Shown: piece by piece, positions 6,398-12,345 of the stretch | How positions within the stretch are numbered: position 1 is the stretch's first letter | Layout: each line of letters opens with the position of its first letter | Origin: Bacteroidales bacterium | GTDB taxonomy: Bacteria; Bacteroidota; Bacteroidia; Bacteroidales; UBA10428 | Direction: 5' to 3' | Assembly: GCA_016938095.1 (NCBI GenBank) | Contig: JAFGVG010000379.1 | Span: 1 to 12,345, forward strand | Length of the DNA: 12,345 nt | Notes under the pieces: generated by a model | Databases searched by the model: none | The model's input: only the letters and a program-made list of their open reading frames with translations | What the model was told of the DNA's origin: nothing | Program-made: the position numbers and the translations under genes

Positions 6398-7558
6398 ATG
6401 ACCAACGATTGCAATGGTCGTGGATGCCATAAATTGATAAAAGATGCTGCCGAATCGGTTACAGCCGTTGACATGGGCGGCAATAAGCTCGATACTTACG
6501 ATTGGCTCAAAGATATACCTGAAACCTGTCAGCACACCGATATCGTTGAAGTGCGGTTTAAAAACACGCGGAAAGGCTTTTACCGGAATGTTAACGAGCT
6601 TAAACTGAAAAAAGGTGACGTAGTGGCGGTGGAGGCTTCTCCGGGCCACGATATAGGTATTGTTTCGCTGGTGGGCGAATTGGTGGCTTTTCAGTTGAAG
6701 CGTAACAATATTCCCATTGAAGGCACAGAGTTTAAAAAGGTTTACCGGAAAGCCAAACCAGCTGACATTGATAAGTGGAATGAATCCATGGCGGTTGAGT
6801 TTCCAACCATGATCAAGTCGCGCAAAATAGCCCAGGATTTAAAGCTCGAAATGAAAATTGGCGATGTGGAATACCAGGGTGACGGCACCAAAGCCATTTT
6901 CTATTATATAGCCGATGACAGGGTTGACTTCAGGGAACTCATTAAGGTACTGGCCGAGCAACTGAGGGTACGTATCGAGATGAAGCAGATTGGCGCCAGG
7001 CAGGAGGCAGGTCGTATCGGTGGCATAGGATCATGTGGAAGGGAATTGTGTTGTTCCACCTGGATAACCAGCTTTGTATCAGTAACCACCAATGCAGCAC
7101 GTTACCAGGAAGTATCACTCAATCCGCAGAAGCTTGCAGGACAGTGTGGGAAGCTGAAATGCTGTCTGAACTATGAACTGGCCTCATATCTCGATGCCCA
7201 GAAGGACTTTCCGAATACCTCCATACCCCTGGAAACAGAACAAGGTCAGGCGTTTCATCTGAAAACAGATGTTTTCAAGCGGCTTATGTGGTATTCCTAT
7301 AAAAAGGAAATGCCGGCAGAAATTGTATGCCTCTCGGTTGATCAGGTAATTGAGATTATTGAAAAGAACAAGAGAGGTGAAAAGGTGAAAAAGCTCGAAG
7401 GTGTCGAAAGCAGTAACCTGGCCCCCATTATTGATTATCAGTATAAAAATGCGGTTGACGAAAAAATACTAACCCGGTTTGAAGACCGGCCGGCACAGAA
7501 ACCGCAAAAAAAGCATCACCGGAATAAGCCCCAACACCCCAATAAACAACGTCGCTGA
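6398..7558 (+). CDS. ricT: PSP1-domain Fe-S protein, RicT/YaaT-like
   Basis: The 386-residue protein belongs to the PSP1/YaaT (RicT) family. In Bacillus subtilis RicT works with RicA and RicF as an Fe-S-containing complex that stimulates RNase Y-dependent mRNA maturation and influences sporulation, competence and biofilm formation. Bacteroidota do not sporulate, so the role here is unlikely to be sporulation. The family core is clear: DIVEVRFKNTRKGFY (48-62), GDVVAVE (73-79), GDGTKAIFYYIADDRVDFR (161-179) and IGARQEAGRIGGIGSCGRE (198-216). Two cysteine clusters, C213/C218/C219 and C250/C255/C256, are plausible Fe-S ligands. The N-terminus adds C5, C10 and C44. The C-terminus is a basic, Pro/Lys/Arg-rich, probably disordered tail (about 365-386) that could bind nucleic acid. 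gldH starts one base after its stop. Partners RicA and RicF are not in the window. Confidence 0.9.
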   Translation: MTNDCNGRGCHKLIKDAAESVTAVDMGGNKLDTYDWLKDIPETCQHTDIVEVRFKNTRKGFYRNVNELKLKKGDVVAVEASPGHDIGIVSLVGELVAFQLKRNNIPIEGTEFKKVYRKAKPADIDKWNESMAVEFPTMIKSRKIAQDLKLEMKIGDVEYQGDGTKAIFYYIADDRVDFRELIKVLAEQLRVRIEMKQIGARQEAGRIGGIGSCGRELCCSTWITSFVSVTTNAARYQEVSLNPQKLAGQCGKLKCCLNYELASYLDAQKDFPNTSIPLETEQGQAFHLKTDVFKRLMWYSYKKEMPAEIVCLSVDQVIEIIEKNKRGEKVKKLEGVESSNLAPIIDYQYKNAVDEKILTRFEDRPAQKPQKKHHRNKPQHPNKQRR

Positions 7559-7559
7559 T

Positions 7560-8036
7560 ATGAATAAAACATGGTGCCTGATTGCGGGGGTATGCATGAT
7601 CTTTGCATCGTGCGACAAACAAAAAGTCTTTGAACAATACACGCCGGTTCAGGGGAAGTCGTGGAACAGTCACGATCATATGCATTTCAATGTAAGCATA
7701 ACCGATACGGCTTTGCCACATAACGTGCAGCTGCTGGTGCGCAATACCGGTCAGTACGAATACAGCAATCTTTATTTGTTTGTTACAACCCAGGGTCCCG
7801 GTGGGAACATGGTTCGCGACACTGTTGAAATTCAGCTTGCCGATGATGGAGGGAAATGGTTGGGTAAAGGTGCAGCCACAGTTTATACCCTTGCATATCC
7901 CTACCGGACCAATGTCAGATTCCCCGACAGGGGTATATACCGGTTCGATATTGAGCAGGCTATGTGGATTAAGGAGCTGAAGCATATCACCCATATGGGT
8001 TTACGGGTGGAAAAAGCCTCAAAAAAATCCCGTTGA
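7560..8036 (+). CDS. gldH: Gliding motility lipoprotein GldH
   Basis: The 158-residue lipoprotein has a short signal peptide with lipobox FASC and predicted lipidated Cys at 18. The mature part matches GldH as I know it: W and F residues around residues 33-43, a LLVRNTGQYEYSNLYLFV stretch, PGG...DTVEIQLADDGGKWLGKG, and an end with YRFDIEQAM and GLRVEK. In Flavobacterium johnsoniae GldH is a lipoprotein required for gliding, but homologues occur in many non-gliding Bacteroidota, so motility cannot be inferred from this gene alone. No other gld or type IX secretion gene is visible. I chose ATG 7560 because it gives an immediate signal peptide and is one base after the ricT stop. An upstream in-frame extension to 7479 lies inside ricT and would spoil the signal peptide. 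Confidence 0.88.
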   Translation: MNKTWCLIAGVCMIFASCDKQKVFEQYTPVQGKSWNSHDHMHFNVSITDTALPHNVQLLVRNTGQYEYSNLYLFVTTQGPGGNMVRDTVEIQLADDGGKWLGKGAATVYTLAYPYRTNVRFPDRGIYRFDIEQAMWIKELKHITHMGLRVEKASKKSR

Positions 8037-8063
8037 ACGGTTTATATTACATTTCCCTCCCTC

Positions 8064-8765
8064 ATGAGCAAGAAGAAAATGCAGCGGTTTGCTGAAATGG
8101 AATCATTCGGCAATGTTGTTCAACCGCCCTTCGACGAGATATTTCGAAATGATCATCAGCTGAAAGGACATTGGAAATCAAGGGCTTTTGGAAATCAGGA
8201 TTCCCTGGTGCTTGAACTAGGCTGCGGTAAGGGAGAGTACACCCTGGGACTGGCCCGGAGGTTTCAAACCAGGAATTTTATTGGTGTCGATATCAAAGGC
8301 GCTAGAATTTGGCGCGGAGCGCGCACGGCACTCGAAGAAAATATTCCGAACGTAATGTTTTTACGTACGCATATAGAACAGATTAATTCATTCTTCGATA
8401 CCGACGAGGCCGACGAAATCTGGATCACCTTCCCTGATCCCCAGCTTAAAAAAAGGAGAAAAAGGCTGACCTCCCCACGGTTTCTGCTCCAGTACATGCG
8501 GTTTTTAAAAAACAACGGTTTGGTTCATCTAAAAACCGATAACGAAGTTCTTTATCATTACACACTCGAACTGGCCCAAATCAATAATTTTAAGGTTCAC
8601 CACAACACCAATGACCTCTATCATTCAAACCTGGACGGGGCGGTTAAGGAAATACAAACCTATTATGAAAAACAATTTCTTGCACAGGAAATGACCATCA
8701 AATACCTGTGTTTTGAATTACCGCATAAAACCATGCTTGATGAGCCAGCAGAAGAGATCGGTTAA
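8064..8765 (+). CDS. trmB: tRNA (guanine-N7-)-methyltransferase
   Basis: TrmB uses S-adenosylmethionine to make m7G, normally at position 46 in the variable loop of many tRNAs, in the cytoplasm. The 233-residue protein has the expected Rossmann-type SAM site LELGCGKGEYT (50-60), the acidic second strand FIGVDIKG (72-79), the family signature ITFPDPQLKKRRKR (121-134) and HLKTDN (155-160) near the tRNA-binding face. Its length is typical. The start at ATG 8064 matches the N-terminal KKKMQRFAE pattern seen in related Bacteroidota proteins. It lies 27 bp after gldH, with no terminator between. Its last 26 bases overlap the next gene, which points to co-transcription and perhaps translational coupling. 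Confidence 0.95.
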   Translation: MSKKKMQRFAEMESFGNVVQPPFDEIFRNDHQLKGHWKSRAFGNQDSLVLELGCGKGEYTLGLARRFQTRNFIGVDIKGARIWRGARTALEENIPNVMFLRTHIEQINSFFDTDEADEIWITFPDPQLKKRRKRLTSPRFLLQYMRFLKNNGLVHLKTDNEVLYHYTLELAQINNFKVHHNTNDLYHSNLDGAVKEIQTYYEKQFLAQEMTIKYLCFELPHKTMLDEPAEEIG

Positions 8766-9090
8766 TGAAAGCTTTTTTCAGCGTGTTTACGAGGTGGTTA
8801 AACAAATTCCACCGGGACGGGTCACTACCTATGGAGCCATAGCGCGTTTCACTGGTTCACCGCAGGCATCACGCATGGTAGGTTGGGCAATGAATGCGTC
8901 ACACAGTTATTCCGAAGCCATACCAGCCCACAGGGTTATTAACCGTAACGGGTTGTTAACCGGTAAAAACCATTTCAGGCATCCACGTATGATGCAGGAA
9001 TTGCTGGAAAGCGAAGGCATAAGGGTGGAAGACGACCGCGTGGTGGATTTCAGTGAACTGTTCTGGGATCCTTATAAAGAATTAATCTAA
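8740..9090 (+). CDS. Alkyltransferase-like (ATL) protein, MGMT family without catalytic Cys
   Basis: The 116-residue protein is the DNA-binding domain of the O6-methylguanine-DNA methyltransferase family. It shows IPPGRVTTYGAIA (23-35) with the helix-turn-helix region, the arginine-finger segment ASRMVGWAMN (43-52, R45), and IPAHRVINRNG (61-71). The active-site PCHR of true methyltransferases is PAHR here, Ala at 63, so it cannot accept an alkyl group. ATL proteins bind and flip O6-alkylguanine and, in studied cases, hand it to nucleotide excision repair. The WDP near the end (109-111) resembles bacterial ATL sequences. ATG 8740 gives the usual length and overlaps trmB by 26 bp. An earlier in-frame TTG at 8713 lies deeper inside trmB and is unlikely. 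Confidence 0.9.
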   Translation: MSQQKRSVNESFFQRVYEVVKQIPPGRVTTYGAIARFTGSPQASRMVGWAMNASHSYSEAIPAHRVINRNGLLTGKNHFRHPRMMQELLESEGIRVEDDRVVDFSELFWDPYKELI

Positions 9091-9119
9091 ATAATAGTGG
9101 ATTTTGCTGAAAAGAGTGC

Positions 9120-9127
9120 TACTTTTG
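9120..9127 (+). promoter_or_regulatory. -7 box candidate for the mrp-nifU unit
   Basis: TACTTTTG, the same octamer as upstream of ricT, matches TAnnTTTG and lies 30 nt before ATG 9158. A TTTG at 9103-9106 is only 13 nt upstream, too close for a usual -33 element. If used, transcription starts near 9133, which supports ATG 9158 as the start of mrp rather than the longer frame from 9104. Confidence 0.45.
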
Positions 9128-9157
9128 CGGTTGATTCCACCATTAGTAAGCGTATCC

Positions 9158-10276
9158 ATGAATTTATCAGAACAACAGATATTGGAAGTATTGCGAAAGG
9201 TAATACATCCGGCATCCGGCAAAGACATTGTAACCTTAAACCTGGTAAATGGTCTTTCGGTATCAGGCAATAATGTCAGCCTGACCCTGGAATTTAAAAC
9301 GGTAAATGATCCGTTGAAATCATCATTGAAGAGGGCTGTTGAAAAGACACTTCACGATACATTCGGGGAAGCGGTAATAGTATCGGTTGAAATTAAAACA
9401 CCGGTGGTTAAGCCAGTTCCTCTTAAACCGCAATACCTGCCGGGAGTGCAAAATATCATAGCCATTGCTTCAGGAAAGGGTGGTGTTGGAAAATCCACTG
9501 TAGCCGTTAATCTGGCAGTTGCATTTGCTGCAACGGGTGCCAGGGTTGGTTTAATTGATGCCGATATTTTCGGGCCGTCGGTGCCTAAAATGATGAAGGC
9601 TGAATTCGCCAATCCCATGGTGAATAAAGTGAATGGCAAAGATGTTATCATACCTGTCGAAAGATACGGTGTAAAAACCCTATCCATTGGTTTTTTTGTT
9701 AACCCTGACGAAGCCACCATTTGGAGAGGCCCAATGGCTTCGGGGGCTTTTCAGCAATTGATGGGAGATGCCGAATGGGGCGAACTCGATTATATGTTCA
9801 TTGATCTGCCACCCGGTACAAGCGATATTCACCTTACCCTGGTGCAAAGTGTCCCGGTGACCGGTGCGGTTATTGTAAGTACCCCGCAGGATGTAGCCCT
9901 TGCCGATGCTATTAAAGGCATTAATATGTTTCGGGCCCCGGGTGTGAATGTACCGGTGCTTGGACTGATCGAGAATATGGCCTGGTTTACACCGGCCGAA
10001 TTACCCGAAAACAAATACTATATATTTGGCAAAGACGGCTGCAGCAAACTTGCCGCTGAGCAAAACATTGCCCTCCTCGGGCAGATACCGCTTGTGCAGG
10101 GTATCCGCGAAGGTGGGGACAACGGCGAACCTGCTGTATTGTCGAAAGGCCCTGTAAGCGAATCTTTCAAAACCATATGCGACAACCTGGTAATTCAGTT
10201 GATGAAGCGCAACACCACCATGGAACCAACCAAAGTGGTGGAAATTACCAAAACCCGTCGCGATTTTGCACATTAA
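9158..10276 (+). CDS. mrp: Mrp/NBP35-family ATP-binding protein (ApbC-like)
   Basis: Mrp/ApbC proteins are P-loop ATPases that carry or help deliver Fe-S clusters to apoproteins in the cytoplasm. The 372-residue protein starts with a MIP18/DUF59-like domain (about 1-80). The ATPase domain follows, with the deviant Walker A GKGGVGKS (107-114), LIDADIFGPSVPKM (132-145) as switch I region, and DLPPGTSD (216-223) as Walker B/switch II. In E. coli the region after VENM carries a CxxC that binds a shared cluster; here it reads IENMAWFTPAELPENKYY (271-288) with no Cys pair, the only nearby Cys being C295. As I recall, this variant is common in Bacteroidota. ATG 9158 was chosen because the DUF59 fold starts right there. 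The NifU-like gene follows at once, fitting a joint role in Fe-S assembly. Confidence 0.94.
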   Translation: MNLSEQQILEVLRKVIHPASGKDIVTLNLVNGLSVSGNNVSLTLEFKTVNDPLKSSLKRAVEKTLHDTFGEAVIVSVEIKTPVVKPVPLKPQYLPGVQNIIAIASGKGGVGKSTVAVNLAVAFAATGARVGLIDADIFGPSVPKMMKAEFANPMVNKVNGKDVIIPVERYGVKTLSIGFFVNPDEATIWRGPMASGAFQQLMGDAEWGELDYMFIDLPPGTSDIHLTLVQSVPVTGAVIVSTPQDVALADAIKGINMFRAPGVNVPVLGLIENMAWFTPAELPENKYYIFGKDGCSKLAAEQNIALLGQIPLVQGIREGGDNGEPAVLSKGPVSESFKTICDNLVIQLMKRNTTMEPTKVVEITKTRRDFAH

Positions 10277-10287
10277 TGTTGTACGTT

Positions 10288-10530
10288 ATGAGCGAAAACC
10301 ACGAAGTAAATCTGGCTAAAATCAATGAAGCCATCAACCTGGTGCGACCTTACCTGCATGCAGACGGAGGAGATGTTGAACTGGTGGAACTTACCGATGA
10401 CAATACTGTAAAGGTAAGACTAACAGGCGCCTGCGACGGCTGTCCGTTTAGTGTGATGACCCTGCGGGCCGGTATTGAGCAGGCTATTCGTAAAAAATTT
10501 CCGGAAATGAAAGAACTGGTTGCTGTTTAA
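10288..10530 (+). CDS. NifU C-terminal-domain Fe-S scaffold protein
   Basis: The 80-residue protein is a stand-alone NifU C-terminal (Nfu-type) domain. Such domains assemble or carry a 4Fe-4S cluster between subunits and pass it to target proteins. The signature is complete: RPYLHADGGDVELVEL (20-35), the cluster-binding GACDGCPFS with C49 and C52, then LRAGIEQAIRKKFPE (59-73). The start is uncertain. ATG 10288 gives the usual length, while ATG 10276 overlaps the mrp stop as TAATG and adds MLYV, which would give direct translational coupling. The gene lies with mrp in a two-gene unit. It converges with the GH3 gene, leaving only four bases between the stop codons. Confidence 0.93.
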   Translation: MSENHEVNLAKINEAINLVRPYLHADGGDVELVELTDDNTVKVRLTGACDGCPFSVMTLRAGIEQAIRKKFPEMKELVAV

Positions 10531-10549
10531 TACATTATTTAACAGCAAC
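10519..10549. terminator. Hairpin spanning the ends of the convergent nifU-like and GH3 genes
   Basis: GTTGCTGTT (10519-10527) and AACAGCAAC (10541-10549) are perfect 9-nt inverted arms around a 13-nt AT-rich loop that holds both stop codons. Either strand would form the same stem. Neither side has a T-run after the stem, so it is a weak or factor-assisted terminator, or only a protective 3' structure. No other terminator fits between these genes. Confidence 0.4.
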
Positions 10550-12345
10550 TTCAACAACTTTCCGGATATCTCCCGACGAGGATCCTGCTGCCAGCAGATA
10601 CTTGCCGGGATTAACCTCCCATGTCATGGTTTGTTCGTTGAACCATGCCAGGTCCGAAACCGGTAGTTCCAGGTCAACCGTTACCGCTTCACCAGCGGGA
10701 ATCATAACTTTTTTGAAGGCCTTTAACTCACGAACGGGCTTCATCACCTTCGATGCGGTTTCACTTGCATAAAGCTGAACGGTTTCGTAGCCATCGGTAT
10801 TCCCGGTGTTTTTAACGGTTAGCGAAAGGCTGATCACATCGCTGTGTCTGTAGCTTTCTTTATCGGTTTGCAGGTTGTTATAGGCAAAATCGGTATAGGA
10901 CAAACCATACCCGAACGGATACTTGGGGCTGATTTGTTTGGTATCGTACCAGCGATAGCCAACCAGGATGCCTTCGGAATAGGAAGCGCTGTCTTTTCCG
11001 GGAAAAGTACCCAGTGCATGGGCCGGTGAATCAGAAAGTTTTACCGGAATGGTAAAGGGAAGTTTACCCGATGGATTTACCTTGCCAAGGATAACATCGG
11101 CCAGGGCATTTCCACCCTGCGAACCATTGAACCACGACCACAAAATGGTGGAAGCACAGGAGTCGATAACATGCATGTTAACAGGGGCTCCGGCCACTAC
11201 CACGACAATGGTATGGGGGTTGGCTTTGCAAACGGCTTTAACCAGCTCATCTTGCCCGAATGGCAGTTGTAAGCTTTTTCTGTCCGCGTTTTCGGTTTCC
11301 ACTTCACGGTTGTTGCCCACGAATAACAGTGTAGCTTCAGCTTCAGAAGCAGCTTTTACAGCCTCATCCAGCAATTTACGGTCGGTTTCATAAGCCGGAA
11401 ATTTTCCGAAAGGCTTACCCATAATATAGCTGGCTTTGTACCCCGGAACATATTCAATGTTGATATCACTGCCCAGCCGGTTTTTAAGGCCTTCGAGGGG
11501 AGTGACTTCGTAACGGGCTTTTACGCCAGCCCCAAAGCCTCCCTGTGCATGAGTCTGTACAGCGTTCTCCCCTATTACCACAATGTGTTTAAAGTTTTGG
11601 GCATTTAACGGCAGGGTCTTTTTGATATTTTTCAGCAATACGATGCTTTGTGCTGCCACATCGTAAGCGGTTTGGTTGTGCGCGGGTGTGGAAACCTCGC
11701 TGTTCACGGGAGGAAAGGGCGTACGTTTGCTGAAGAAATAAGCCCTGAAAATACGCCTGATTTTGTCGTCTATCACTGCTTCGGGAATCAGGCCGTTTTT
11801 GACAGAATCAACCATGGTCTGGGTGAAAAACCTGGCACTTCCCATTTCCACTTCAAGTCCGTTGAGCGCCGATTTAACCGTGCTGTGGGTACCGCCCCAG
11901 TCGGACATTACCATGCCTTTGAACTGCCATTCGGTTTTCAATACCTGGTTGAGCAGGTAATCGTTTTCGGCACAGTAATCACCCCTGAATTTATTATAGG
12001 CAGCCATCACAGCGTATGCACCTCCTTCAGTTACTGCTGCTTTGAAGGCCGGGAGGTAAATCTCCCGCAACGTTCGCTCGTCCATGCGTACGTCAACCGA
12101 TCCGCGAAAAGTCTCCTGGTTGTTGGCGGCATAGTGTTTTATACATGAAACCACCCCGGCATTCTGAACGCCTTTAACATAGCCTACGGCAAGTCGTGAA
12201 TTAAGCAGGGGATCTTCGCTCATATATTCGTAAGTGCGACCATTAATGGGGGTGCGGGTAATGTTTATGGCAGGTCCCAGTAAGATATCCTTGCCCCGCG
12301 TTTTTGCCTCCTCACCCATGGCATTCCCATACTGCCAGGCAAGCT
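10535..12345 (-). CDS. Glycoside hydrolase family 3 beta-glucosidase, 5' end cut by the window
   Basis: The frame is open to the right edge; about 602 residues are visible and roughly the first 100 are missing, including any signal peptide. Numbering from the Met at 12319 (eight more residues, LAWQYGNA, lie upstream): the N-terminal barrel shows GPAINITRTPINGR (15-28), EYMSEDP (31-37), KHYAANNQE (61-69) and VMSDWGG with the predicted nucleophile D140 (codon 11900-11902). The second alpha/beta domain starts at about 224 (QSIVLLKN). It carries REVETENADRKSLQLP (338-353), where the acid/base Glu is likely one of E339, E341 or E343. YPFGYGLSYT (467-476) leads into a C-terminal fibronectin type III-like domain (about 488-594). 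There is no PA14 insert. The enzyme removes terminal beta-linked sugars; glucose is the likeliest but is not proven. No SusC/SusD genes are in view. Confidence 0.93.
   Translation of the reverse strand, partial: LAWQYGNAMGEEAKTRGKDILLGPAINITRTPINGRTYEYMSEDPLLNSRLAVGYVKGVQNAGVVSCIKHYAANNQETFRGSVDVRMDERTLREIYLPAFKAAVTEGGAYAVMAAYNKFRGDYCAENDYLLNQVLKTEWQFKGMVMSDWGGTHSTVKSALNGLEVEMGSARFFTQTMVDSVKNGLIPEAVIDDKIRRIFRAYFFSKRTPFPPVNSEVSTPAHNQTAYDVAAQSIVLLKNIKKTLPLNAQNFKHIVVIGENAVQTHAQGGFGAGVKARYEVTPLEGLKNRLGSDINIEYVPGYKASYIMGKPFGKFPAYETDRKLLDEAVKAASEAEATLLFVGNNREVETENADRKSLQLPFGQDELVKAVCKANPHTIVVVVAGAPVNMHVIDSCASTILWSWFNGSQGGNALADVILGKVNPSGKLPFTIPVKLSDSPAHALGTFPGKDSASYSEGILVGYRWYDTKQISPKYPFGYGLSYTDFAYNNLQTDKESYRHSDVISLSLTVKNTGNTDGYETVQLYASETASKVMKPVRELKAFKKVMIPAGEAVTVDLELPVSDLAWFNEQTMTWEVNPGKYLLAAGSSSGDIRKVVEVAVK

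Noticed and set aside
8740..9090. A true O6-methylguanine-DNA methyltransferase (Ogt).
   Set aside because: The catalytic Cys of PCHR is Ala, and the protein lacks the N-terminal domain of full-length enzymes.
1..12345. Mobile elements, CRISPR arrays, tRNA or rRNA genes, riboswitches.
   Set aside because: I saw no transposase, regularly spaced repeats, attachment-site duplication, cloverleaf or conserved RNA element; gene gaps are too short for most of these.

Overview
The window looks like chromosomal core DNA from a member of the Bacteroidota. The reasons are a GldH-type gliding lipoprotein next to a PSP1/RicT gene, an Mrp ATPase lacking the CxxC pair, several upstream sequences matching the Bacteroidota -7 box TAnnTTTG, and little sign of Shine-Dalgarno sequences. 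I cannot name a genus. Coding density is high, every gene gap is under about 120 bp, and I see no rRNA, tRNA, insertion sequence, CRISPR array, phage gene or integrase.

Layout. (a) 1-1194 (+): the 3' end of a zinc-ribbon membrane protein gene, then a zinc-ribbon CPBP-family membrane protease gene. They converge on gpmA through a shared hairpin terminator. (b) 1251-1997 (-): gpmA, phosphoglycerate mutase, with its own promoter candidate. (c) 2117-4382 (-): a tightly packed operon of lgt (lipoprotein diacylglyceryl transferase), a CDF zinc-type efflux transporter, and a small CxxC heavy-metal-binding (HMA) protein. (d) 4383-4464: a divergent promoter region. (e) 4465-6309 (+): a large Ig-like (Big_5) lipoprotein. 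(f) 6398-9090 (+): ricT-like PSP1 gene, gldH, trmB and an alkyltransferase-like gene, closely spaced or overlapping. (g) 9158-10530 (+): an Mrp/ApbC Fe-S carrier ATPase and a NifU C-terminal-domain scaffold. (h) 10535-12345 (-): a GH3 beta-glucosidase, cut off at the window edge and convergent with the nifU-like gene.

Themes. Two predicted lipoproteins (Ig-like protein and GldH) would be substrates of the Lgt made here. Three genes relate to Fe-S chemistry (RicT-like, Mrp, NifU-like). The CDF/HMA pair concerns metal handling. The rest is housekeeping: glycolysis, tRNA m7G modification, DNA alkyl-lesion recognition and glycan hydrolysis.

I did not find a convincing undescribed system. The items most worth checking are the metal-handling genes coupled to lgt, a hairpin made from identical terminal codons of two convergent genes, an Lgt with an enlarged periplasmic insert, a duplicated DxNxN loop in the Ig-like lipoprotein, and an orphan promoter-like sequence inside the gpmA leader.
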